Shown here in pieces: positions 28,952 to 37,335 of a stretch of 64,000 nucleotides of DNA. Numbering within the stretch: the stretch's first letter is position 1; each line of letters begins with the position of its first letter. The DNA comes from Gemmatimonadota bacterium (GTDB lineage: Bacteria > Gemmatimonadota > Gemmatimonadetes > Gemmatimonadales > Gemmatimonadaceae). The stretch covers positions 101,064-165,063 of the forward strand of contig JACPFW010000005.1 in the NCBI GenBank assembly GCA_016182795.1. Reading direction: 5' to 3'. The notes below the pieces were generated by a model. The model was not told the DNA's origin. It saw only the letters and a program-made list of their open reading frames with translations, and ran no database searches. A program made the translations under genes and the position numbers.

Positions 28952-30214
28952 ATGACATCGCCGAACGTCGCCACCGACGGCCGTGGCAAGCTCGTGGTCC
29001 TGATGATCACCGCCTTCATGGACATGGTGGGGATCTTGATGGTCGTGCCGCTGCTGCCGTTCTATGCCAAGGACATGCATGAAAGCGGCGTGATGGGGCG
29101 CCTGCTCGCCTCGATTGGCATGGGCGGCGAAGGGGCCGCGGTATCACTCCTCATCGCGACCTATGCCATCGTGCAGTTGATCAGCGCCCCATATTGGGGG
29201 CGCGTGTCAGACCGTTTTGGTCGGCGCCCGGCGATGATGATCGGTCTTGGCGGCTCGGCGCTCGCGTATTTGGTCTTCGCCTACGCTCCCACACTCGACT
29301 GGCTGTTCGTGAGCCGCATCGTGCAGGGCGCGGGAGGCGGCACGGTGGGCGTTATTCAGGCGTACGTGGCCGACTCCACCCGTCCCGAGGATCGATCGAA
29401 AGCACTGGGGTGGCTGTCGGCGTCCACCAACGCCGGCGTTGCGCTCGGCCCCGTGATTGGCGGCGGCGCCATGCACTTCCTCGGCACGAGCGGACCGGGA
29501 CTCGCCGCCGCCCTGATGTCGTGCATCACGATGTTGTTCGCGTTCCACTACCTCACCGAGTCGCACGACACGACCGGCGCGCACGCGGCGGGCAAGACGG
29601 CGCGCAAGTCCGGCGATGCCATCTGGCGCGTCGTCTCGCACAGCGCGGAACCGTCATCGCGGCTCATCTGGATCTACGCCATCACGATGGGGTCGTTCCA
29701 GGCGATGTCCGCCACGCTGGCGCTCTTCCTCTCGTGGCGTTTCGGGGTGACAGCGTCGACCATCGGATTCTTCTTCACCTATACCGGCGTTATTTCCGTG
29801 ATCACGCGCGCGCTGATTCTCGGCAAGATGGTGGACCGATTCGGCGAAGCGCGGCTGTCGCGCCTTGGCATGACGCTGCTCGCCCTGGGGCTCGGAACGA
29901 TGCCGCTGGCCCCCAACATCCCGGTGCTCGCCATCTCCGTGGCGCTCGTGCCGCTCGGCACCGCCTTCACGTTTCCGTGCGTCACCGGGTTGCTGAGTCA
30001 GGTGGTCGCCGCACACGAACGCGGGCTCTACATGGGCGTGCAGCAAACCTTCGGCGGCATCGCGCGGGTCGTGGGGCCGCTCTACTTCGGCTGGGCGTAC
30101 GACCATCTCGGGCAGCGCGTGCCGTTCTTCACCGCAGCCATTGTCGTGCTGCTGACGATCTCGCTGGGGCTCAACATGGAATCGTACGGCAAGCCGGTGG
30201 CGCCGGCGCGCTAG
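28952..30214 (+). CDS. MFS transporter, TetA-like
   Basis: 420 residues from the ATG at 28952, 7 nt after the CopD stop, so probably co-transcribed. Twelve helices expected. The loop 2-3 motif GRVSDRFGRRPAMM and the antiporter motif region SRIVQGAGGGTVGVIQAY, VALGPVIGGG are typical of drug:H+ antiporters of the TetA/DHA1 type. Cytoplasmic membrane; substrate not predictable. Confidence 0.9.
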   Translation: MTSPNVATDGRGKLVVLMITAFMDMVGILMVVPLLPFYAKDMHESGVMGRLLASIGMGGEGAAVSLLIATYAIVQLISAPYWGRVSDRFGRRPAMMIGLGGSALAYLVFAYAPTLDWLFVSRIVQGAGGGTVGVIQAYVADSTRPEDRSKALGWLSASTNAGVALGPVIGGGAMHFLGTSGPGLAAALMSCITMLFAFHYLTESHDTTGAHAAGKTARKSGDAIWRVVSHSAEPSSRLIWIYAITMGSFQAMSATLALFLSWRFGVTASTIGFFFTYTGVISVITRALILGKMVDRFGEARLSRLGMTLLALGLGTMPLAPNIPVLAISVALVPLGTAFTFPCVTGLLSQVVAAHERGLYMGVQQTFGGIARVVGPLYFGWAYDHLGQRVPFFTAAIVVLLTISLGLNMESYGKPVAPAR

Positions 30215-30217
30215 CGG

Positions 30218-30823
30218 CTAGGCCGTGGCGCCGGGCTCGGCGTCGAGCACCGCGCGGGCGATGTCGACCATCTTCTTTGACCGGTCCTGCGACGACCGCT
30301 GGAGAATGCGATACGCCTCGGGCTCGGAGCAGCCGGTGCGCCGCATCAGAATGCCCTTGGCGCGTTCGATGAGCTTGCGGTCTTCAAGCATCTGCTTGAG
30401 GTCGGCCGCTTCCTGCCGCGCCTGACGCAACGCGGTAGCGCGCGCCACCGCCAGCCGGATGGCCGAATCGAGCACTCGCGGCGGCACGGGCTTCGTCAGG
30501 AAGGCGACCGCGCCCGAGGCGTCGGCCTCGGCGTCGGTCAGGCGCACCGTCTCATCGCCACTGATGAGGATGATGGCCGTGCCAGGAAGCGCACGCGAGA
30601 TCGCCTGCGCCGCCTCGATGCCGTTGGCACCCGGCAGCACGACGTCCATGAGGATTGCGTCGGGGCGCAGCGCGGCGGCGCGTGCCTCGGCCGTGGAGGC
30701 GTCGGCCACCGCCTCAAGAACATCGTGTCCGAGCGTCGTCAGCAGCTCGGTCAGTGACTCGCGTGCGGTCAGCTCATCGTCGACGACGAGGACGCGGGCG
30801 CTTGTGCTAGAAGGTGATGTCAT
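30218..30823 (-). CDS. Response regulator with ANTAR RNA-binding domain
   Basis: 201 residues from the ATG at 30823. Receiver domain: VLVVDDELTARESLT (acidic pocket), phosphoacceptor in AILMDVVLPG, FLTKPVPP (conserved Lys). A helical linker (LRQARQEAADLKQMLEDRK) leads to an ANTAR domain, LIERAKGILMRRTGCSEPEAYRIL, with the conserved Ala, Gly and Tyr positions. ANTAR regulators dimerise on phosphorylation and bind dual-hexaloop RNA to block termination. It is 8 nt after the histidine kinase gene, its probable partner, and the last gene of the seven-gene run. Confidence 0.93.
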   Translation of the reverse strand: MTSPSSTSARVLVVDDELTARESLTELLTTLGHDVLEAVADASTAEARAAALRPDAILMDVVLPGANGIEAAQAISRALPGTAIILISGDETVRLTDAEADASGAVAFLTKPVPPRVLDSAIRLAVARATALRQARQEAADLKQMLEDRKLIERAKGILMRRTGCSEPEAYRILQRSSQDRSKKMVDIARAVLDAEPGATA

Positions 30824-30831
30824 GAGGTCGG

Positions 30832-31590
30832 TCAAGTGTGATCCGTGTTGCCGAGGCCAACAGAGGGGAGGCATGGCACCGCGAGCACGACGGTGGTGCC
30901 GCCGGTCGCGCGCGAGGCTATGGTCAAGTCGCCACCGTGGCGCCGAGCGATGCCCCACGCCGCAGACAGACCGAGCCCCGCGTCGGGCTCTTCCTTTGAT
31001 GTAATGAAAGGATCGAACGCGCTTTCCGCCATCCCGCTCGGCAGGCCGGGTCCCGTGTCGGCCACTTCGACATAGGCGCGTCCGTCGTCCGCCCAGACGC
31101 GCACTCGGATGGTACCGCCCTCCGATTGGGCTTCGAGGGCATTGAGCACCATTTCGAAGATCGCCGAGCGCAAGTCGTGGCCATCGCCCTGCACCGGCAG
31201 CGGTGCGGGCGCGTCGCAGGTGATGGTCACGGCGCCGCCAAAGTTGGACGCCGCGAGGGTACCGCAGAGCGCCACCGTCTCGCAGGCCGCCGCGCTGAGG
31301 TCCAAGACGGCCGTATCGGGAAACCGTTCCGCGTCCTGTCTCAGGAAATCGCGCAGGCGGTCGAGCACGCGGCCCCGCACCTGCGCCAGTTGAGACAGCC
31401 GGCCCGCCAGTTCGCGGACCTTGTCCGGCTGGTCCGCGTTGCGCTCGAGGATAAACGCCAGGTTGGTGATGGGCGCCAATACATTGCGGAACTCGTGCAT
31501 GAGTCCCGCCGCAAGTCGCCCGGCGGCGGCGAGCCGCTGCTCGCGCGGAGTGGTTCCCGTCGCGGTTGGTCCCAGAATGCGGCCCGTCAT
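30832..31590 (-). CDS. Soluble histidine kinase, partner of the ANTAR regulator
   Basis: 252 residues from the ATG at 31590, which overlaps the NDH-2 stop as ATGA. There is no membrane segment and almost no sensor part: the H-box AAGLMHEFRNVLAPITNLAF begins near residue 30. ATPase boxes are MVLNALEA (N), VADTGPGLPS (G1), AFDPFITSKEE (F) and GLGLSAAWGIARRHGG (G2). A short cytosolic kinase probably takes its signal from a partner protein. It should phosphorylate the ANTAR regulator encoded next. Confidence 0.9.
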   Translation of the reverse strand: MTGRILGPTATGTTPREQRLAAAGRLAAGLMHEFRNVLAPITNLAFILERNADQPDKVRELAGRLSQLAQVRGRVLDRLRDFLRQDAERFPDTAVLDLSAAACETVALCGTLAASNFGGAVTITCDAPAPLPVQGDGHDLRSAIFEMVLNALEAQSEGGTIRVRVWADDGRAYVEVADTGPGLPSGMAESAFDPFITSKEEPDAGLGLSAAWGIARRHGGDLTIASRATGGTTVVLAVPCLPSVGLGNTDHT

Positions 31591-32864
31591 GCTGGGCCAC
31601 CGGCAGGCCGCGCTGGATCGTGCGGCGTCAGCAGCCGCACGCCGCGCTGGAAGGTGAGGTAGGCATACCCCCACTGCAGGAGCACGCTCAGCCGGTTTCG
31701 GAAGCCCACCAGATACATGATGTGGACGAATAACCAGAAGAACCACGCCGGGCGCCCGGTAAGCGCGACACGGCGGCCGAAGACGGCCACGGCCCTGTTG
31801 CGGCCGATCGTCGCCATCTCCCCTTTGTTAACGTAGCGAAAGGCACGAGTGAGCGCGCCCTGCAATTGGCGCGCTGCGTTGCGGCCGGCATGGCGCCCCA
31901 TCTGCATGGCGGCGGGCGCCACGCCGGGCACCCAGCGCGTGTCGTCCCAGCGAATGGCGGCCAAGTCGCCGGCGACGAAGATCTCCGGGTGACCCGGCAC
32001 CGCGAGATCAGGCCCAACGAGCACGCGGCCGGCGCGGTCCATCGGCGCGTCCAGCATACGTCCGATCGGTGATGCCGCATTTCCCGCCGCCCAGAAGACG
32101 GTGCGGGCCGCCAGCAACTCGCCGGCGACGGTCACGCCGTCGGCGCTCACGGCGCTCACCGCGACACCCGTGCGCACCTCCACGCCCAGCCGTTCCAGGT
32201 CACGGCGGGCGCGGGCACTGACGTGCTCGGGAAAGGCGGCGAGCAGCCTCGGTCCGCCTTCGATGAGCACCACGCGCGCGGCGCCGGCATCGAACCGCCG
32301 AAAGTCGGGACGCAGCGCGGCACGCGCGAACTCGGGCAGGGTGCCGGCGAGTTCCACGCCGGTCGGCCCGCCGCCGACGACAACAAAGGTGAGCAGCGCG
32401 CGGCGCTCCGCCTCGTCCGACGTCCACTCCGCGCGCTCGAAGGCGAGGAGCATGCGCTGCCGCATGTCGAGCGCGTCAGCCAGCGTCTTGAGGCCGGGGG
32501 CGTGGGCCTCCCACTCTTCGTGTCCGAAGTACGCGTGCCGCGACCCGGTGGCGACAATCAGCGCATCGTACGGCACCGGCGCCTCGCCGGCCACAAGCAC
32601 CGTGTGCGACGCGGCATCCACACCCGTGACGTCGCCAAGCAGCACGGTCACGTTGCGCTGGCCGCGGAGGATCCAGCGAATCGGCGCGGCGATGTCGCTG
32701 GGGGCGAGCGACGTGTTCGCCACCTGATACAGCAGCGGCTGGAAGACATGATGATTGGTGCGGTCGATCAGCACCACATCCACGGGCGCGCGCCGCAGGG
32801 CACGCGCCGCGTGCAGTCCGGCGAAACCGCCGCCGATGATGACGACGCGCGGGCGCGCCGTCAC
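31587..32864 (-). CDS. ndh: Type II NADH:quinone dehydrogenase (NDH-2)
   Basis: 425 residues from a GTG at 32864 that overlaps the symporter stop as GTGA. Two Rossmann motifs are visible: FAD-binding VVIIGGGFAGLHAARAL and NADH-binding TFVVVGGGPTGVELAGTL. The quinone/FAD region reads FVAGDLAAIRWD and APAAMQMGRHAGRNAA. A C-terminal hydrophobic stretch (WFFWLFVHIMYLVGFRNRL) gives peripheral membrane attachment. Reduces quinone with NADH without proton pumping. Embedded in the sucA-to-ANTAR run. Confidence 0.93.
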   Translation of the reverse strand: MTARPRVVIIGGGFAGLHAARALRRAPVDVVLIDRTNHHVFQPLLYQVANTSLAPSDIAAPIRWILRGQRNVTVLLGDVTGVDAASHTVLVAGEAPVPYDALIVATGSRHAYFGHEEWEAHAPGLKTLADALDMRQRMLLAFERAEWTSDEAERRALLTFVVVGGGPTGVELAGTLPEFARAALRPDFRRFDAGAARVVLIEGGPRLLAAFPEHVSARARRDLERLGVEVRTGVAVSAVSADGVTVAGELLAARTVFWAAGNAASPIGRMLDAPMDRAGRVLVGPDLAVPGHPEIFVAGDLAAIRWDDTRWVPGVAPAAMQMGRHAGRNAARQLQGALTRAFRYVNKGEMATIGRNRAVAVFGRRVALTGRPAWFFWLFVHIMYLVGFRNRLSVLLQWGYAYLTFQRGVRLLTPHDPARPAGGPA

Positions 32865-34528
32865 ACGGCCGCGGGACGCGGCGTCCGCCCGAACAGCATG
32901 CCGACTGACACCACCGTGACCGCTCCAATGACGTTGTACCAGAGGAACGCCACCGTCGGCGCGCCAACATTCACTGCCCCTACCGCCGCCATCCCAGCCA
33001 ACAGCCCGTAGAACGCCCCGCTGCCGCGCGTACGCGGAATCATCGCCAGCAGAAAGACGCCGAGGATCGACCCGTAGAAGAACGAGCCGAAGCGGTTCAC
33101 GACTTCGATCAACGATCCAAGGTTCGCCGCAAATGTGGCGACCACGCACGCGAACACGCCCCACGCGCCGGTCGCGGCGCGCGACACCCGCAGGTAGTGC
33201 GCGTCGTCGGCCTCCGGCCGCACCCACCGGCGATAGAGGTCGATGACTGTCGTGCTCGACAGCGAGGCCAGTTCGCCGGCCACCGCCGACATCGCCGCCG
33301 CGATCACCGCGGCGATGAAGATGCCCGTCAGGCCGATCGGCAGTTCGGTGAGCACAAAGTGCGGAATGATGTAGTTGACGTCGGTGGCCGCCTTGGCGCC
33401 CGGCGCCGTCACCGCCGTGATGGCGTCAGCGCGTACGGCGGCGACCTCGGCATCGCCGTCGCGCACCGCCTGCCGGGCGGCGGCGTCATTGGCGCGCGGC
33501 GTAGCGGCGAGCGCCCGCGCCGCGGCGGTGCGCCGGGCAACCGCCGTCTCGTAGCGCTGTTCGACGGCGGCGTACGCTGCGGGATCGGACGCCCGCATCC
33601 GCTCGGCCTGCGCCGGGTTGTAGTACAGCGGCGGCGCCGTGAACACGTAGAACACGAAGACGAGCACGCCGACCAGCAGCACCAGCGCCTGCAGCGGGAT
33701 CTTCCAGTACGCGCTGATCAGGTGCGAACTGCGCGCCTCGTCGACCGTCTTCGCGGTGAGGTAGCGCTGCACCTGGCTCTGGTCGGTGCCGAAGTACGAG
33801 AGCATCAGGAAGGTGCCGCCGATGATGCCGCTCCAGAACGTGTACTGCTTGGTGAGCGTGAAGTCGAAATCAAAGATGTTCAGTCGGCCGGCCGCCCCGG
33901 CGACGCGCATCGCGTCATCGGGGCTGACCGGAATGCGCACGAGAAGCACGACAATGACCGAGACGATGGCCGTGAGCACGAGGACCATCTGCTTGACGTC
34001 GGTCCACGCCACAGCCTGCACGCCGCCGATCATCGTGTAGATGATCGTCGGGACGCCAATGATCGCGACCGCGTACGGGATCGGCATGCCGAAGATCGAC
34101 GCAAAGACCACCGCCGGCGCGGCGATGATGGTGCCGCACGACAGGCCGCGCGACAACAGGAAGAGCAGGCTGGTGAGCGACCGCGTGCGCGCATCGAACC
34201 GCCGCTCGAGGAACTCGTACGCGGTGTACACCTTGGCTCGGTGCAGAAACGGCACGAGCGTGACGCCGAGGATCACGAGCGCCACGGGCAGGCCAAAGTA
34301 GAACTGCACGAAGCGCATGCCGTCGTTGGCGCCCTGCCCCGTGGTGCCGATCATCGTGATGGCCGACAGCTGTGTGGCCATCACCGACAGCCCCACTACC
34401 CACCACGGCAGGCTGCGATTGCCGAGGAAGTACCCTTCGAGCTTGTTGGTGCCGCGCGCGCGGCGAATGCCGTCCACCGAGATGTACGTGAGATAGCCGA
34501 GGACGATGACCCAGTTGATCCAGTGCAT
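32861..34528 (-). CDS. Sodium:solute symporter family (SSS) transporter
   Basis: 555 residues with about 13 helices. SSS landmarks include EGYFLGNRSLPWWVVGLSVMA near the N-terminus, the RNA-like invariant YFGTDQSQVQRYLTAKT, and AAAMSAVAGELASLSSTTVID with the Na+-site serines. An unusual insert of about 100 polar residues (about 300-400, rich in Ala, Arg, Asp) sits between helices 8 and 9. Begins 3 nt after the stop of the 32-residue membrane peptide gene. Substrate unknown; sialic acid, sugar or carboxylate transport is possible. Confidence 0.9.
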   Translation of the reverse strand: MHWINWVIVLGYLTYISVDGIRRARGTNKLEGYFLGNRSLPWWVVGLSVMATQLSAITMIGTTGQGANDGMRFVQFYFGLPVALVILGVTLVPFLHRAKVYTAYEFLERRFDARTRSLTSLLFLLSRGLSCGTIIAAPAVVFASIFGMPIPYAVAIIGVPTIIYTMIGGVQAVAWTDVKQMVLVLTAIVSVIVVLLVRIPVSPDDAMRVAGAAGRLNIFDFDFTLTKQYTFWSGIIGGTFLMLSYFGTDQSQVQRYLTAKTVDEARSSHLISAYWKIPLQALVLLVGVLVFVFYVFTAPPLYYNPAQAERMRASDPAAYAAVEQRYETAVARRTAAARALAATPRANDAAARQAVRDGDAEVAAVRADAITAVTAPGAKAATDVNYIIPHFVLTELPIGLTGIFIAAVIAAAMSAVAGELASLSSTTVIDLYRRWVRPEADDAHYLRVSRAATGAWGVFACVVATFAANLGSLIEVVNRFGSFFYGSILGVFLLAMIPRTRGSGAFYGLLAGMAAVGAVNVGAPTVAFLWYNVIGAVTVVSVGMLFGRTPRPAAV

Positions 34529-34531
34529 GGG

Positions 34532-34630
34532 TCAGCCCGCGTAGCGGTATTGCAGCGCCATCAGCAGCGCCCACGCTAGCAACTCAGCGGCGAGGACGCG
34601 AATCAGGACGCGGCGAAACGGCGAACTCAC
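34532..34630 (-). CDS. Small single-TM protein (32 aa) between PIG-L and SSS genes
   Basis: A 33-codon reading frame starts with GTG at 34630, overlapping the PIG-L stop as GTGA, and ends 3 nt before the SSS start. The product is a basic N-terminus (SSPFRRVLIRV) followed by one hydrophobic helix (LAAELLAWALLMALQYRY). The coupling on both sides argues for real translation. It could be a small accessory subunit of the symporter, as some SSS carriers have; that is inference. It would be missed by usual length cut-offs. Confidence 0.6.
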   Translation of the reverse strand: MSSPFRRVLIRVLAAELLAWALLMALQYRYAG

Positions 34631-37308
34631 GGCTGCACCCGCGCAGGTTTCGCCGGCGGCTTCGGTCCGCGCCCCTGCGACAGCAGGTTCACGAACAGCC
34701 GCGCGCTGCCCGGCACGCCGGCCGGGAACTGACGGAACAGCGAGAGCGTGGTGTACACGTAGGTTCCCTTGCCGTAGGCGGTCATCAGCACCGCGCCGCG
34801 ATTCGCGGGCTCGTCCGGGTCGTGCATCGACAGCGGCGTCTCGTACAGCCGGTCGATCTCGCCCGGCATGTACAGCGCCCGCTCCTGCACCCAGCCGTCC
34901 CAGTCGGACTCGGTGATGGCGTTGGGCCACGTGAGCAGCCGCGACTTCGGGTTGAGCACCGTGACCGGCGCATCCTCGAGCGTCACGCGCTGCGCCGTGC
35001 GGCCCAGCGACACGGGATACGGCATCAGGCCGGGACGCGCCATCTCCTGCTGGCCATACTGCACGAGCATGGTTCCGCCGTCCTTCACAAACTGCATGAG
35101 CCGGCGATTGTACGCGCGCAGTTCTGGCGACGCCTGATACGCGCGCGGCCCGACGATCACCGTGGTGAAGCGCGTCAGATCGAGCAGCGGCAACTCCTGC
35201 GGCGTGACCACCGTCAGCGGGATGCCCAGCTGGCGAAGTCCGGCCGCCGACAGGTCGCCGACACCCTGCACGTACGCCACCTGCAGCCCGCTGGGAATGT
35301 TCACCTTGACCGCTTGCAGCCACAGCCCGGAAGTGCGGTACAGGCGGATCGGATGAATGTGCGAATACTCCACCGTGCGGAATCCCTCCGCGTATCTCCC
35401 CATCTCACCCTCGGCGATGACGCCAAACGAGTGGCGTCCCTCCGCGAGCGTGCCGCGAACGCGAATGAACAGCTCGCGCGACTCCATCGGTTCGAGCGCA
35501 ACGGTGCGCGTCGCGGAATCGACGGTGATGCCGGTGGGCGCCACCACGCGCATCACATACGAGCGCGCGGCAGTCGAGTAGGACTGCACCGTCAGGCGCA
35601 GCAGCTTGTCCACCGGTTTGCCGGCAACCATCCACTCGAGCCCGCGGTCGAACGCCAGCGACACGGCGGGCGCGCCGCCGACGGGTCGGTTCTGTTCGCC
35701 CAGCACCGGATCAGCGAATCGGTAGACGACCGGCATACGCGGCGAGTCGACGGCGACACCGTCGACCGCGAGCGTGACACCGGCATCAGACTCGCGGCGC
35801 ACATCCTCGCGCACCGCCACGCCGCGCACGAGGCCGGACGACACGGCCGACACTCGGCTCAGGCCGTCGGACGGCGAGCGACGATCCTGGAACAGGTCAC
35901 CCTTCCGACCGCCAATCCACCACGGCCGCGTGTCCACGAGTCCGACCAAATTGGCTGTGGTCTGCCAGGCGCTGTCGGGCTGAATCGTGACCGCGGCGGG
36001 CAGCGCCCGCGTGCGGCCGTTGAGCGTCACCGCGGAGACGACAACCGGCGCCTTGCCGCGATTGTACACGGTGATCGCCGCCGGCATCGAGTCGCCGAAG
36101 GCCAGCAGTTCGCGCTCGGCCGTCGCCTCGACGGCGACGCCGGCGGCCTGCAACACAGCGGCCGAGCTGCGTTCGTACATCTGTGCAATGGCGGCGTCGG
36201 CATCGAGTTGGGCCGCGGTGCACCGCACCGCATCTTCTCGCCGGCCCCAGCCCACTGGCGTGACGCACGGCTGCCATTCGTTGCGCACCTCCCCAATAGC
36301 CCGCGCCGCAGCCACGAGGTGTGCGAGCACGTGCTCCGGCCGCCGGAAATCCAGGGCGGCCTGCGCCGAATCCGCATGCGCCCGCGCGGCGATCAACTGT
36401 GTGCGTGCTGCCGGTGAGAGCCCGGCATCGAGCCGCGCGAGCGTCGTGTCGATGCCATCGAAGATCGATCGCTCACTGGTCGGCGGCGTCGCGTCGTTGA
36501 CCCGGCTTGCCTGCCGCGCGACAGCGTCCATGGACACGCCGCGTCGCTGGAGGACGCCGAAACCCTGCGAGCGGTGCTGGCTTCGGCTTTCGCCGGCCAC
36601 TTCCGCGTAGCTGCGCCCGGAGACCGGGTCGTACTCACCCACGTTGAACGACAGCGTCGCCTGTACGCCCGTGAACCGGGCGCCGCGGTAGAACTTCTGC
36701 GCCTCCCACGCCGGGCCGTATGCCTCCACCGGAAAGCGCACCGTGTCGGCCGACAGGTCGTACGCCTCGCGCGCCACGATGCCCGAGACCTGATGGTGCC
36801 CGTGCCCGTCGCGCGGCGTGCCGGAGAAGACCGCCACGATGACGTTCGGTCGGAAGGCGCGCACAACCGTCACCACGTCGCGCAGCACCTCCTCGTGGTC
36901 CCAGTGCTTGAACGTCTCCTCGGCGGTCTTGGAGAAGCCGAAGTCGTAGGCGCGCGTGAAGAACTGCCGTCCGCCGTCGATGCGCCGCGCCGCCAGCAGC
37001 TCCTCGGTGCGGATCGCGCCGAGCGCTTCGCCCAGCTCGTTGCCGATGAGGTTCTGCCCGCCATCGCCGCGCGTGAGGGAGAGGTACGCCGTCTCGACGT
37101 GGCGCCCGCGGCTCAGCCAGGCAATGAGCTGCGTGTCTTCGTCGTCCGGATGCGCGGCGATCACGAGGACGCGTGGCGTCACAAGCATGCCATGCACCAG
37201 ATGATCCAACGCCGCCGCGCCGCGGTCCTGCCCGAGGACAGGGTGCGGCGCGAGCAGGGAGAGCAACGCAGCGCACGCCAAGAGCGCGCGCAACGGACGC
37301 GTCGTCAT
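34627..37308 (-). CDS. PIG-L/LmbE deacetylase-like protein with large C-terminal region, secreted
   Basis: 893 residues with a signal peptide (cleaved near VLGQD). The PIG-L domain (about 45-270) has the zinc motif VIAAHPDDEDTQL, the SLTRGDGGQNLIG stretch, and GHGHHQVSG with the third ligand. The middle is beta-rich (NPCBM/NEW2-like, about 380-650), and the last 230 residues resemble a GATase-1-like fold (TVVTPQELPLLDL, TVIVGPRAYQASPELR). Acts outside the cytoplasm, probably de-N-acetylating a glycoconjugate. A GGAGG site precedes the ATG. Starts 27 nt after sucA. Confidence 0.87.
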   Translation of the reverse strand: MTTRPLRALLACAALLSLLAPHPVLGQDRGAAALDHLVHGMLVTPRVLVIAAHPDDEDTQLIAWLSRGRHVETAYLSLTRGDGGQNLIGNELGEALGAIRTEELLAARRIDGGRQFFTRAYDFGFSKTAEETFKHWDHEEVLRDVVTVVRAFRPNVIVAVFSGTPRDGHGHHQVSGIVAREAYDLSADTVRFPVEAYGPAWEAQKFYRGARFTGVQATLSFNVGEYDPVSGRSYAEVAGESRSQHRSQGFGVLQRRGVSMDAVARQASRVNDATPPTSERSIFDGIDTTLARLDAGLSPAARTQLIAARAHADSAQAALDFRRPEHVLAHLVAAARAIGEVRNEWQPCVTPVGWGRREDAVRCTAAQLDADAAIAQMYERSSAAVLQAAGVAVEATAERELLAFGDSMPAAITVYNRGKAPVVVSAVTLNGRTRALPAAVTIQPDSAWQTTANLVGLVDTRPWWIGGRKGDLFQDRRSPSDGLSRVSAVSSGLVRGVAVREDVRRESDAGVTLAVDGVAVDSPRMPVVYRFADPVLGEQNRPVGGAPAVSLAFDRGLEWMVAGKPVDKLLRLTVQSYSTAARSYVMRVVAPTGITVDSATRTVALEPMESRELFIRVRGTLAEGRHSFGVIAEGEMGRYAEGFRTVEYSHIHPIRLYRTSGLWLQAVKVNIPSGLQVAYVQGVGDLSAAGLRQLGIPLTVVTPQELPLLDLTRFTTVIVGPRAYQASPELRAYNRRLMQFVKDGGTMLVQYGQQEMARPGLMPYPVSLGRTAQRVTLEDAPVTVLNPKSRLLTWPNAITESDWDGWVQERALYMPGEIDRLYETPLSMHDPDEPANRGAVLMTAYGKGTYVYTTLSLFRQFPAGVPGSARLFVNLLSQGRGPKPPAKPARVQP

Positions 37309-37335
37309 GCGGGAACCTCCGGGGGGGGACTGCAG

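Noticed and set aside
30824..31600. Fusion of a 259-residue N-terminal region to the ANTAR regulator
   Set aside because: That part is the histidine kinase gene read in the wrong frame; the kinase motifs are in the other frame.
33197..34579. 460-codon plus-strand frame opposite the SSS gene
   Set aside because: Arg/His/Asp-rich shadow with no recognisable motif, fully covered by the well-supported symporter gene.
34822..36417. 531-codon plus-strand frame opposite the PIG-L gene
   Set aside because: Shadow frame; the minus-strand frame has signal peptide, zinc motif and Shine-Dalgarno site.
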